36,146 nucleotides of DNA from Saprospiraceae bacterium (GCA_021298575.1 JAJTFM010000033.1:1-36146), one strand, 5' to 3'; shown: positions 16,364-25,158, counted from the stretch's first letter. The notes: a model not told the origin generated them from the letters alone. Made by a program: numbers and translations.

Positions 16364-16690
16364 ATGGAAAATACAATAATCGTCAGTATAAGCGACAGAG
16401 AAGGCAACGAAAAACAGTACGAGGCGCCCACCGACATGAATATGAATGTGATGGAATTGTGCAAGTCGTACGATCTGCCGGTGGAGGGAACCTGCGGAGG
16501 AATGGCCCTGTGCGCCTCCTGCCATGTTTATGTACTCAGCGAGCATGAACTCTCCGAGCCGACCGACGACGAAATGGCCATGCTGGATTCCGCTTTCTTC
16601 GTAAAAGACAACAGTCGTCTGGGTTGCCAGATCAGACTGAAGGACAATCTGGACGGGTTGCGACTTGCACTGGCACCGGTTTCAGGATGA
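16364..16690 (+). CDS. 2Fe-2S ferredoxin, adrenodoxin type
   Basis: The 108-residue protein has the four cluster cysteines in the vertebrate/putidaredoxin arrangement: Cys44, Cys50 and Cys53 in EGTCGGMALCASCHVYV (C-x5-C-x2-C), and Cys88 in RLGCQIRL. It should carry single electrons from the reductase encoded 4 bp upstream to an acceptor such as a hydroxylase, desaturase or biosynthetic enzyme. No acceptor gene is adjacent. The start is ATG 16364; the upstream in-frame codon at 16340 lies inside the reductase gene. It converges on the peptidase gene with an 11-bp gap. Confidence 0.94.
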   Translation: MENTIIVSISDREGNEKQYEAPTDMNMNVMELCKSYDLPVEGTCGGMALCASCHVYVLSEHELSEPTDDEMAMLDSAFFVKDNSRLGCQIRLKDNLDGLRLALAPVSG

Positions 16691-16701
16691 AGAGGAATTG
16701 A

Positions 16702-17611
16702 TTATTTCCTGATAATCTGCTCGATTTCTTCCAGCAGCCTGACTCCGTCTTCCTTGAGGTTTTCGTAAATTTTTTCTCCTTTTTTCTCCCGCATGATGTA
16801 GGCGAAATTATCGGCCAGCACTTCATCCGGATGAATGATATACCCTGTGTTTTCGCGAATCTGGCGGAAAAAGTCGGCCTGCTCCTGTACATTGATCGGG
16901 CTGCTGAGTCCGTCGCTGTTTCAGCTCAATTTTCTGTGCATAGTCAACACCATCCGGGTTGTGCAGAATTCTTTCGCCCAGTTTGTCGGGCAGCACCAGA
17001 TTTCCGAGACCCACAGGCTCGAATCCAATGGATTTATAGAGTGCCCTGCTTTTTTCGGGATTCAGTCTGGAGTAAACATGAAACAGTTCATGAAACATAG
17101 TCGTGGTGAACGACGCCACATTTTTAGATGCCAGTTCACCCTCCGGAATAATGATACAGTTCTCGCGAGTGTACCATACGCCTTGTCCGTAATGATTTTC
17201 CTTGCTGCGAATCAGTCGAAGCGTATCAGGAAGGATACCGGGATTGACTCCGGCCACCGTACTGTACATATCATGAATAATTTTTTTGAGGAACTCCACG
17301 TCACCGGCTGTGAAGTCGAGCGGTTCTGAAGTGAGGAAAGCCAGATACTCGCGCAGGAGCGTGTCGCGGGAAATGCCTGATGTGAGCGGTTTTTTCAGCT
17401 GCAAGGACATTTCTGCTGCTGTAATCAGGTTGAAAAAACGGTAAGTAGTATCGGTGACGATTGCCCCGGAGGCATCCCGGGCATCGAGCAACAGGATTAC
17501 CTTGCCGGTATTGCTGTCTTTGAGAGCTGTTGTCGGGAGAGATTGAGACCGGCACGACAAACAGGAGAACAGGGTGAAACAGCAAATGGCTAACGACGGG
17601 AGCAAGTTCAT
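16702..17611 (-). pseudogene. Zinc metallopeptidase-like lipoprotein, interrupted by a one-base frameshift
   Basis: Translation from ATG 17611 gives a lipoprotein signal (LFSC, Cys17), then a domain with HELFH at 174-178, the two His zinc ligands and catalytic Glu. In this frame the protein ends at 16823 after 262 residues with an odd tail. Past Leu230, another frame continues smoothly to a stop at 16702: NSDGLSSPIN, QEQADFFRQI, IIHPDEVLADNFAYIMREKK, then an acidic/basic helical end. The frames join if one base is removed from the AAA at 16921-16919 (minus strand), giving about 302 residues. The DEVLADNFA segment probably supplies the third metal ligand (gluzincin-like Glu), so the frameshift would inactivate the enzyme. 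It could be a true mutation or an assembly error. It is last in a four-gene operon. Confidence 0.8.
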
Positions 17612-17624
17612 GTGGTATTATTGT

Positions 17625-18992
17625 TTAATTTAATGACAAAATGAAGACAGATCCCCCCTCCACTCTGTCCTCGATACGAATAGCGATGTTGTGCAGGTCG
17701 AGAATACTTTTCACGAGAGAGAGGCCGATTCCGGTGCCACGAACGGACAGAAGGTGTCTGGGGCTTCGGTAGAAAGGTTCAAAGACAAGCAGTTTTTCCT
17801 CATCGGGAATTCCGGGGCCGTTATCTGCAATTTCGAGGGTATGTTTTCCGTCGGCGCGGAAGAATGCGTTCAGCGTTGCCTGATTATCGGGCGAATATTT
17901 GCAGGCGTTATTCATGATGTTGACGAGTGCCATTCGGAGTAGTGGTTCGTTAGCTGATATTTCGAGGTCTTCTCCATCTTCCGGCATTTCGCTGAAATAG
18001 ATGATTGCTCTGGCTCCGGGGAACTGTTTGTGCAGCTGGTCAACAGCCTGCCATATCAGTTCATCTAGCCGGGTTGCCGACATTTCAATACTGTGCGGAT
18101 TCGTGTATACCCTGGCGAGGTGGAGCAGTCTTTGTTCTGTTTCGCTCAGGTCGCGTATGTCGTCGAGTACACTTTCGAGGGCAATTTTGTATTCATCAGC
18201 TGTGCGGTCGCGCTGAAGCGCTACATCGAGTTGAGAGCGGATGACTGTTAGCGGGTTTTTCAGTTCGTGTGACACGTTGGAGACGAACATTTTCTGCATC
18301 AAGAAAGCGCGTTCCACCCGTTCGAGGAGATGATTGAACGTGACAGCCAGTTTACGGATTTCATCCTGATTTTTGCCAGGTTGCAGTCGTCGGCTCAGGT
18401 CGCTGGGTTGAATGTGCTCTACCTCCCGGACAATAGCCGACATGGGTTCGAGTGCCTTCCCGGAGTAGTACCATCCTGTGGCTGACACAAGGATGATTCC
18501 GAGGAAAAAACTGATTATCAAAACATTTCGAAGCTTTGAAACAGCTGTTGAGTCGGGGCTTCCTTCTGCTACAACAATATAAGCTGATCCATTATGGCCA
18601 GTTGCCGACATGCCGAATGCGCACAGGTTGAAGTGTTCAAATTTGTACCGGCTGCGCGTATAAATATTGGCCAGATCATTAACCGGTACGGGTACAGCGT
18701 CGCTGTGTACGGAAAAGACACGTTCATAATTACTGTTGAAAATACTGATGTTGTCCTGATAGGGCAGTTTGGAGTTTTCGTCGGGAGCAATCCATGTGGC
18801 GTCTGATATTTGCACCTTGTCAATTTCAGGGAGGATAGTTTTAACCGTCACTTCGGCTTTGGAAGCGAGACCCTGATAAAATGCCTCAGTCATGTTTTGC
18901 CGGAACATCCAGAAAACGGCAAACAGAACAGCTGCCAGAATACCTGAAGCCAGCATCAGGAACAGAAGAGTTAGACGGCCCCGGATTTGCAT
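17625..18992 (-). CDS. Sensor histidine kinase (HAMP-HisKA-HATPase)
   Basis: This 455-residue membrane kinase has TM1 at about 9-29, a periplasmic sensor region of about 125 residues, TM2 at about 156-176 and a HAMP linker. The dimerisation domain has phospho-accepting His242 in FVSNVSHELKNPLTVI. The ATPase domain has the N box (NIMNNACKYSP), G1 (DNGPGIPDE), F box (VFEPFYR) and G2 (GTGIGLSLVKSI). It should autophosphorylate on an envelope signal and pass the phosphate to a response regulator, but no regulator gene is in the window, so it is an orphan locally. It lies 8 bp after the sirtuin gene and 13 bp before the peptidase gene, all on the same strand. Confidence 0.95.
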   Translation of the reverse strand: MQIRGRLTLLFLMLASGILAAVLFAVFWMFRQNMTEAFYQGLASKAEVTVKTILPEIDKVQISDATWIAPDENSKLPYQDNISIFNSNYERVFSVHSDAVPVPVNDLANIYTRSRYKFEHFNLCAFGMSATGHNGSAYIVVAEGSPDSTAVSKLRNVLIISFFLGIILVSATGWYYSGKALEPMSAIVREVEHIQPSDLSRRLQPGKNQDEIRKLAVTFNHLLERVERAFLMQKMFVSNVSHELKNPLTVIRSQLDVALQRDRTADEYKIALESVLDDIRDLSETEQRLLHLARVYTNPHSIEMSATRLDELIWQAVDQLHKQFPGARAIIYFSEMPEDGEDLEISANEPLLRMALVNIMNNACKYSPDNQATLNAFFRADGKHTLEIADNGPGIPDEEKLLVFEPFYRSPRHLLSVRGTGIGLSLVKSILDLHNIAIRIEDRVEGGSVFILSLN

Positions 18993-19000
18993 AGTACAGT

Positions 19001-19696
19001 TCAGCTATTACGAATCATAATGGCCACTTTGGCCACGCCTGTTGATGCAGGTTCTTCTATAACGTGCAGATTCGATTTTGACTGCAATTCCCAATTGATC
19101 CGTGGGTTTGGATCAACGTAATAATATGGTATAGATTTCGGAGCGTACTGCATGAGTCCGGCGGCAGGGTACACTTGCAGCGATGTGCCGACGACCATGA
19201 AAATATCTGCTTTTTCAGCCAGCATTGCAGCCTGTTCGAGCATGGGAACTGCTTCGCCGAACCATACGATATGTGGTCGGAGCTGACTGCCTTTTTTACA
19301 CAAATCACCCGGGTAGAGATCTTTATCCCACTGGTACACCAGATTTTCGTCGAGAGTGGAGCGTACCTTGCGGAGTTCGCCGTGGAGGTGCGTTACGCGG
19401 GTACTTCCGGCTCGTTCGTGGAGATCATCCACGTTTTGTGTGATGATCTCCACGTCGAAGTCATTTTCAAGAGCGGCCAGTTCGAAATGGCCCTGATTGG
19501 GTTGAACAGAGAGAAGTTGTGCTCTGCGCTGGTTATAGAATGAAAGAACCAGTTCGGGGTTTCTTGTCCAGGCATCCGGAGTAGCTACGTCCTCGATTCG
19601 ATGATTTTCCCAAAGACCATCGCTGTCGCGGAACGTTTTGATGCCGCTTTCTGCCGAAATCCCGGCCCCTGTCAGAACGACCAGCTTCTTCTTCAT
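19001..19696 (-). CDS. cobB: Sir2-family NAD-dependent protein deacylase
   Basis: The 231-residue sirtuin has the NAD-binding GAGIS (10-14), the TFRDSDGLW loop, QNVD (87-90), catalytic His105 in THLHGEL, and VVGTSLQVYPAAGL. Tyr54 and Arg57 (FYNQR) form the Y-x2-R pair that in class III sirtuins (SIRT5, CobB) binds acidic acyl groups, so it probably removes succinyl or malonyl groups as well as acetyl groups from lysines. The module that normally holds four zinc-binding cysteines has only one (DLCKKGSQLRPHIVWFGE); this shortened form is, from memory, common in Bacteroidota. It starts 4 bp after the lamin-tail gene stop and ends 8 bp before the kinase gene, so it is co-transcribed with both. 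Confidence 0.95.
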   Translation of the reverse strand: MKKKLVVLTGAGISAESGIKTFRDSDGLWENHRIEDVATPDAWTRNPELVLSFYNQRRAQLLSVQPNQGHFELAALENDFDVEIITQNVDDLHERAGSTRVTHLHGELRKVRSTLDENLVYQWDKDLYPGDLCKKGSQLRPHIVWFGEAVPMLEQAAMLAEKADIFMVVGTSLQVYPAAGLMQYAPKSIPYYYVDPNPRINWELQSKSNLHVIEEPASTGVAKVAIMIRNS

Positions 19697-19700
19697 CAGT

Positions 19701-21419
19701 TTATTGTTTTACGAACCTGACAGTAGTGAAAGCATTGTCTTTTTCCAGGCGGAGGAAATAAACACCTGGCTGAAGCGAAGAAACATTCAGGTTCAGGTTT
19801 ATGGAATCCGTGTTTACGGTATGCAGTATTCGTCCGAGGGCATCAGAAATAATTAATCGGTTGAAGGTAGCATCTGTTTTAACCGTAACTGCATCTGTTG
19901 CCGGGTTGGGAGAAACCGTTACTCCGATACTGAGTTGATTCTCTTTGGTGCCTACTCCATAAGTGCTGATATCGGCATTATAGCGCGGAAGTACCTGATA
20001 GCCCGAAGCGAAGGGGGTGGTGGCGTCGAACTGGCCACCTATGCCTCTCAGGTCGAACGGCTCTGGCGGAGCGGGTGTATTGTAGGTTTCCACATCGCGG
20101 TCAATACGGATAAGGATGGTGTCGAGTGGAGAGTTGTCGGATACAGCGCGGACGTTGAAACCGCTGCCGCCGACTCCGGTGGTCCATTCTGCCGGATTGA
20201 CAAGTCGGAGATTATTGATTCTGATTAGTTGAGATTCGGTTGCTTCAGAAAGACTGGTAACAACGCTGGCCTGTACGAGGCTGTTGTTATCCGACAATTT
20301 CAGGATAGTGTCTGGTCTTATTTCGGTCATTCCGTTGAACTGGCCGATCACACCGCGTACGATCACCTCATCTTTTTCTGTTACCTGGTATCCTAAATCT
20401 TTGGTCAGAGAGGATACGGAGATACCGTTGCCCTGTTCGTCAATGATGGTAAAGAGGGTGGAGGAGAGGGTTCCCGTCAGCGGGCGGATATTATACCCGT
20501 AAACCACCCCGCGGAGTTCGCAGGCTACTCCGGCTGAAGTTGCCTCGCCGGCTGCATTTTCGCCGGATACCTCTGAAATACTTTTGGAAGGATAGCAGCG
20601 GACCTCTATGGTAACAACCGCCGTACCGCACTGTCCGTCGGTGTTGCAAACCTTGTAAACGAGCTGATCGGGGCCACAGTAAGTCTGATTAGGTGTATAG
20701 ACAACTTTGTTATCAGATACAGAAGCGCCACCGTGTGCTGGCTGGACGTCTATGGAAAGTGAGGATACCGTTCCGAGGAAGAGGTCGTTGAACAGAACAT
20801 TAAAGATACTGGACAGGCCAGTGGGGGCTACGACGGCGTCGGGGGTGGGAGAGATGGCGGTGCCGCCACAACCGGAATCGGCGTAAGGATTACCCCTTAC
20901 TTCAAAATTATTGATAATCACACCAGTACCCGTCTGGGCGGCCACCCAGTTACCGGCAACAGTATTGTCGGCGCCGTAATCGCAGAGCACGATGGAACTT
21001 CCCATACCGGCACCTTCAGCCGGCCACGGAGAGGCATTCAGGTAGTCAACATAATCAATAACATTGGCACTGGCATCGCGGAGCTCAATATCCTCGCCGG
21101 GAGTATTGGTGAGCGCGCCGTTGGTCCAGACTGTTGGAGTTACTCCGAAGACCGACTTGAAAGCATTGGCATTTTTTGCCAGTACGACATATCCGCCTGC
21201 GGGGACCACCGTTCCTGAGGCAAAGACGTGTTCGATACCCTGCGTGAAGTTCCATCCCGAGATGTCAATTGAGGCATTGCTATTGTTATAAAGTTCCAGA
21301 TATTCGAGCGAATCGGTACCACTTTCCGGTGGATTGAACATGATTTCGGTGATGACAATCTGGGCGTTTGCGAGCGCTGCGAGCGCTGTCAGGCAGCAGA
21401 AAAGTACGATTTTTTTCAT
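19701..21419 (-). CDS. Secreted lamin-tail-domain protein with T9SS type A sorting domain
   Basis: This 572-residue exported protein starts at ATG 21419 with signal peptide MKKIVLFCCLTALAALANAQ. A lamin-tail (LTD) domain follows at about 20-140 (IVITEIMFNPPESGTDSLEY, ELYNNSNASIDISGWNF). Next is an Ig/cadherin-like repeat ending in VVYTPNQTYCGPDQLVYKVC. An OB-fold-like region at about 280-470 includes LRGVVYGYNI, FTIIDEQGNGISVSS and DEVIVRGVIGQFNG; this combination is typical of secreted LTD proteins, some of which carry nuclease domains, but no nuclease motif is seen. The C-terminus is a T9SS type A domain (VSPNPATDAVTVK ... LQPGVYFLRLEKDNAFTTVRFVKQ). The gene is first in the operon with the sirtuin, kinase and peptidase, and has the best-formed promoter in the window. 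Confidence 0.9.
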   Translation of the reverse strand: MKKIVLFCCLTALAALANAQIVITEIMFNPPESGTDSLEYLELYNNSNASIDISGWNFTQGIEHVFASGTVVPAGGYVVLAKNANAFKSVFGVTPTVWTNGALTNTPGEDIELRDASANVIDYVDYLNASPWPAEGAGMGSSIVLCDYGADNTVAGNWVAAQTGTGVIINNFEVRGNPYADSGCGGTAISPTPDAVVAPTGLSSIFNVLFNDLFLGTVSSLSIDVQPAHGGASVSDNKVVYTPNQTYCGPDQLVYKVCNTDGQCGTAVVTIEVRCYPSKSISEVSGENAAGEATSAGVACELRGVVYGYNIRPLTGTLSSTLFTIIDEQGNGISVSSLTKDLGYQVTEKDEVIVRGVIGQFNGMTEIRPDTILKLSDNNSLVQASVVTSLSEATESQLIRINNLRLVNPAEWTTGVGGSGFNVRAVSDNSPLDTILIRIDRDVETYNTPAPPEPFDLRGIGGQFDATTPFASGYQVLPRYNADISTYGVGTKENQLSIGVTVSPNPATDAVTVKTDATFNRLIISDALGRILHTVNTDSINLNLNVSSLQPGVYFLRLEKDNAFTTVRFVKQ

Positions 21420-21451
21420 AGAAAAAAGATGCAATAAAATGAAATTCGCGC

Positions 21452-21483
21452 CAAAAGTATGCAATAAAACGTGGTCAGACAAA
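21452..21483 (-). promoter_or_regulatory. Promoter of the lamin-tail/sirtuin/kinase/peptidase operon
   Basis: On the minus strand: TTTG (21483-21480), a 20-bp spacer, and TACTTTTG (21459-21452). This is a full match to the Bacteroidota consensus. The leader to ATG 21419 is about 27 nt. Confidence 0.75.
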
Positions 21484-21635
21484 CACGAATCAGCATTTGT
21501 AAATTGATATGCAAAAAACGGCTTTTACCCTGCGGGTCAATCAGGGAGATAACTGGTGGTCAGCCTCGATTATTTTTTTTGAACTTAAACAGATGCGAAA
21601 TCCGGCTTTTTAACAATTAAATTACGTTTTATTGC
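21461..21635. repeat. 12-bp inverted repeat in the divergent promoter region
   Basis: GCAATAAAACGT (21461-21472) and its exact reverse complement (21624-21635) flank the region between the two divergent promoters. A third, direct copy, GCAATAAAAT, lies at 21431-21440. Two copies overlap or abut the minus-strand promoter, so they could be operator sites. The rest of the 330-bp gap (21420-21749) is AT-rich and non-coding. Confidence 0.4.
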
Positions 21636-21699
21636 CAAATTTTCTTTTATTCTAACGTTGAAAATTGTCGAACTTAAGATACATTTAACATTCCATGAT

Positions 21700-21707
21700 T
21701 ACTTTTG
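21700..21707 (+). promoter_or_regulatory. -7 box for the Oar-like receptor gene
   Basis: TACTTTTG, a full TAnnTTTG match, gives a leader of about 37 nt to ATG 21750. The only -33 candidate is TTAAG, 23 bp upstream. Confidence 0.55.
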
Positions 21708-21749
21708 CATCACAAACCAACCTTTCACTCAATTCAATCTTTATTCACT

Positions 21750-24700
21750 ATGAACCATTTTACACTGTACAGGACTGCAGGTAAAGGTATCATGCTTCTG
21801 GCGCTGCTTTTCAGCAGTTTCGGAGTAATGGCACAGGTAACTACATCTACCATCTCTGGCGTTGTTACAGACGGCAAAGGTGAGGCGCTCATCGGTGCCA
21901 CAGTGGTTGCCACCCACGGCCCTACAAACACACGTTACGGTACAGCAACCAATGCTTCCGGTCGCTACACGCTCCCGGCAGTTCGTGTTGGCGGGCCTTA
22001 CACTCTTGCTGTAAGTTACACAGGCTTTGAGGCTCAGTCGCGCGAGGGCGTGTACGCGAGTCTTGGTACAGCTGCAAACGTTGATTTTCAACTGTCAGAG
22101 AGCGGATCCGTTTTGGGAGAGGTAACTGTTACTGCTACCCGCAACGACCTGTTCAGTTCCGACCGCACAGGAGCTGCCACTACCTTTGATCGCAGCCAGC
22201 TCAGTTCTATCCCTGTGGTAGGAGCGCGTTCAATCAACTCGATCACCAAGTATGATCCGACCAGCAACGGAAACTCGTTTGGTGCTCAGGACAGCCGTTT
22301 GAACAACTTCACGATTGACGGTTCTGTATTCAACAACGGCTTCGGTCTGGGTACCGAATCTCAGGCAGGCGGTCGTACTGGTTCTACAGCGATTTCGCTG
22401 GATGCCATTGAAGAGGTACAAATCAACCAGGCTCCGTTTGATGTTCGTCAGTCGGGCTTCGTTGGTTCAGGTCTGAATGCTGTTACCCGTTCGGGCAAGA
22501 ATGAGTTCTTTGGTACTGCTTTCTACAACACACGTGCCAACGATACTACTGGCCTTTACAATGGTACCAAAATTGGTGATACCAAACTGAATATCGGCAA
22601 ATTTGAAGAGAATGTGTTTGGCTTCAGCATTGGCGGACCAATCATGAAAGACAAACTCTTCTTCTTCGCCAACTTCGAAAGTCAGCGTCGTACTGAGCCG
22701 GCAACCACCTGGGTAGCCGACGGTTCTCCGCTCGACAATAACGCCAACAACACTACCCGCGTACAATATGATGATCTGGTACAACTCAGCTCATTCCTTC
22801 GCGAGAAGTACGGTTACGAAACCGGTGCGTTTGAAAACTACAATAACGCGACCAAGAGTGACAAGTTCCTCGTTCGCCTCGACTGGAACGTGAACGAAAA
22901 GAACAAACTGACTTTCCGTTATACATTCCACAACTCCAGTGCAGATGTACTGATCAGCAACAGTTCTTCACTGGGTAACGGAACGCGTCGTACGAATATC
23001 AACTCCATGTCGTATGAAAATTCCGGCTATGTTATTCTTGACAATACCCGCTCTGTTGTTGCCGAACTGAACACTACACTGGGCAGCAATATGCACAACA
23101 GCTTCATCGCTGGTTACGATTACCAGGATGAAGACCGTGCGTACAAGGGAGACCTTTTCCCCACGATTGACATCAAGAAAGGTACAAACACGTATATCTC
23201 CGTTGGCTTCGATCCGTTCACTCCGGACAACAAACTGAACTACGGAACACTGCACTTCACTGACAACCTGTCTATCTACAAAGACAAGCACACCATCACT
23301 GTAGGAGCAAACTACGAGCGCTACAAGTCGAACAACCTGTTCTTCCCCGGCTCCAACGGTGTTTACATCTTTGACTCACTGCAGCAGTTCTATGACATTG
23401 CCAACTATGCACTGAACAATCCGGATGCTGCCAACTCACCTGTTCAGTTCAACCGTTTCCAGTTCCGCTACTCTGCTATCGAGGGCGGCGCTGCTCCACT
23501 TCAGGTGCTGACAGTAAACCGTTTCGAACTGTACGGTCAGGATGAATTCCAGATCACCAAGAACTTCAAGACAACGTACGGTCTGCGTGCCGGTATCATT
23601 GCTTTCGAAGATACAGGTCTTTCCAATGCTACCGTTGATGGTCAGGACTATGTTGGGCCGGACGGCAATCGCGGCTACCAGCTGCAAACAGGCAAAATGC
23701 CTGGTACCAAAGTCCTTTGGGAGCCTCGCCTCGGTTTCAACTGGAATGTAGGTGGCAAGAAGACAACACAGATTCGCGGTGGTACAGGTGTGTTCACCGG
23801 TCGTCCGCCTTATGTGTGGATTTCCAACGCGATTGGTAACAACGGTGTACTCACAGGCTTTATTGACGAGTCAGGCACCAAAACCCTGAACCGTCCGTTC
23901 TCTGTTGATCCGTCCGTTCACATCCCGTCAACTCCGACCCTGCCGTCAACTTTCGATATCGCAACAGTTGACAACAACTACCGTTTCCCGCAGGTTTGGA
24001 AAACAAACCTCGCTATTGACCAGAAGCTGCCACTTGGTTTCGTAGGTACCATCGAACTGCACTACAATCAGAATATCAACGCTGTTCAGTATTTTGATGC
24101 CAATTTCGAGACTCCAACAGGCAACTTCTCTGGTCCTGATACCCGTCCGCGCTTCGCAGGCAACGACAATGGTGTACGTATCAACGACAACGTATCACGC
24201 GCTGCTGTAATGACTACAACCAACCAGGGCAGCTACTCGGCCGCAACTTTCAAACTCGAATATCCGAGCAAGAAAGGTATTTACGGTATGGTGGCACACA
24301 CCATCTCCAACGCAACCGAGTTGATGAGCGCAGGCTCTATCGCTTCCGGTTCATGGACTGGCGTTCGCTCTGTACGCGGTGGTAACGACCTCGATCTTTC
24401 TTTCGCTGATCAGAACGACCCGGGCCGCACCGTTGGTTTGCTGGGATACCGTTTTGAATATGGTGGCGACTTTGGTGGCGCTACAGGATTCACACTGGGT
24501 TATGTTGGTGAGCACCGCGGCTTCAATGGCGGTATCAACTCTGCCCGTTTCGGTTACATTGTTTCAGGTGATATGAACGGCGACCGTGTTCAGAACAACG
24601 ACCTGCTGTTTGTTCCGGAGAAAGCTTCCGACCTGATTTTCGACCCGCTGACTGTTGGTTCCAAGACTTACACAGCTGACGAACAGGCTGCTGCCTTCGA

Positions 24701-25097
24701 CGCATTTATCGAACAGGATGAATATCTGCGCACCCGCCGCGGTCAGTATGCCGAGCGCAACGGCGTGATTTTCCCGCTGGTAAATCGCTTTGATCTGTCT
24801 GTTACCCAGGAGTTCTTTATCAAAGTGGGTGGCAAGCGCAACACAATTCAGCTGCGTGCCGATATCCTGAATGCTGCCAACCTGCTCAACAGCGAGTGGG
24901 GACTTGGAAACAACTTCGTGAACGACCGTCCGCTCGCAAGTGCTGGTACTACTGCCGACGGAGTTCCGAAATTCAAAATGGCTACACAGAAATTTGCTGA
25001 TGGTACTACTGGCCTCCTCCGCGATTCTTTCGTGAAGAGCAAAACACAGTTCGATGTATGGACTGCCCAGTTTGGTATCCGTTACATCTTCAACTAA
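21750..25097 (+). CDS. Oar-like TonB-dependent outer membrane receptor
   Basis: The 1115-residue protein starts at ATG 21750, with a signal peptide ending in SSFGVMAQ. A carboxypeptidase-regulatory-like domain spans about 30-115 (TISGVVTDGKGEALIGATVVATHG). A TonB plug follows (EVTVTATRNDLF, IDGSVFNNGFGLG, EVQINQAPFDVRQSGFVGSG), then a long beta-barrel ending in an aromatic last strand (TAQFGIRYIF plus Asn). The plug text GLNAVTRSGKNEFFGTAFYN is typical of Oar/OmpA-related receptors, named after Myxococcus Oar, which take part in transport and, in myxobacteria, protease secretion. No SusD partner is next to it, which also favours Oar. The codon use is strongly biased and the gene has its own promoter and a strong terminator, suggesting high expression. 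Confidence 0.92.
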   Translation: MNHFTLYRTAGKGIMLLALLFSSFGVMAQVTTSTISGVVTDGKGEALIGATVVATHGPTNTRYGTATNASGRYTLPAVRVGGPYTLAVSYTGFEAQSREGVYASLGTAANVDFQLSESGSVLGEVTVTATRNDLFSSDRTGAATTFDRSQLSSIPVVGARSINSITKYDPTSNGNSFGAQDSRLNNFTIDGSVFNNGFGLGTESQAGGRTGSTAISLDAIEEVQINQAPFDVRQSGFVGSGLNAVTRSGKNEFFGTAFYNTRANDTTGLYNGTKIGDTKLNIGKFEENVFGFSIGGPIMKDKLFFFANFESQRRTEPATTWVADGSPLDNNANNTTRVQYDDLVQLSSFLREKYGYETGAFENYNNATKSDKFLVRLDWNVNEKNKLTFRYTFHNSSADVLISNSSSLGNGTRRTNINSMSYENSGYVILDNTRSVVAELNTTLGSNMHNSFIAGYDYQDEDRAYKGDLFPTIDIKKGTNTYISVGFDPFTPDNKLNYGTLHFTDNLSIYKDKHTITVGANYERYKSNNLFFPGSNGVYIFDSLQQFYDIANYALNNPDAANSPVQFNRFQFRYSAIEGGAAPLQVLTVNRFELYGQDEFQITKNFKTTYGLRAGIIAFEDTGLSNATVDGQDYVGPDGNRGYQLQTGKMPGTKVLWEPRLGFNWNVGGKKTTQIRGGTGVFTGRPPYVWISNAIGNNGVLTGFIDESGTKTLNRPFSVDPSVHIPSTPTLPSTFDIATVDNNYRFPQVWKTNLAIDQKLPLGFVGTIELHYNQNINAVQYFDANFETPTGNFSGPDTRPRFAGNDNGVRINDNVSRAAVMTTTNQGSYSAATFKLEYPSKKGIYGMVAHTISNATELMSAGSIASGSWTGVRSVRGGNDLDLSFADQNDPGRTVGLLGYRFEYGGDFGGATGFTLGYVGEHRGFNGGINSARFGYIVSGDMNGDRVQNNDLLFVPEKASDLIFDPLTVGSKTYTADEQAAAFDAFIEQDEYLRTRRGQYAERNGVIFPLVNRFDLSVTQEFFIKVGGKRNTIQLRADILNAANLLNSEWGLGNNFVNDRPLASAGTTADGVPKFKMATQKFADGTTGLLRDSFVKSKTQFDVWTAQFGIRYIFN

Positions 25098-25124
25098 TCT
25101 GAACAGGATTCAGTTGATTCCCGG

Positions 25125-25158
25125 CCCGGTAGCGTCTGACGATGCTACCGGGCTTTTT
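25125..25158 (+). terminator. Strong rho-independent terminator of the Oar-like gene
   Basis: CCCGGTAGC (25125-25133) pairs perfectly with GCTACCGGG (25144-25152), followed by CTTTTT. The right arm contains the stop codon (TAG, 25147-25145 on the minus strand) of the convergent gene. Confidence 0.85.

Noticed and set aside
16902-16930. Programmed ribosomal frameshift in the metallopeptidase gene
   Set aside because: The site has only AAAC and no heptameric slippery sequence or clear downstream stem, so mutation or sequencing error is more likely.
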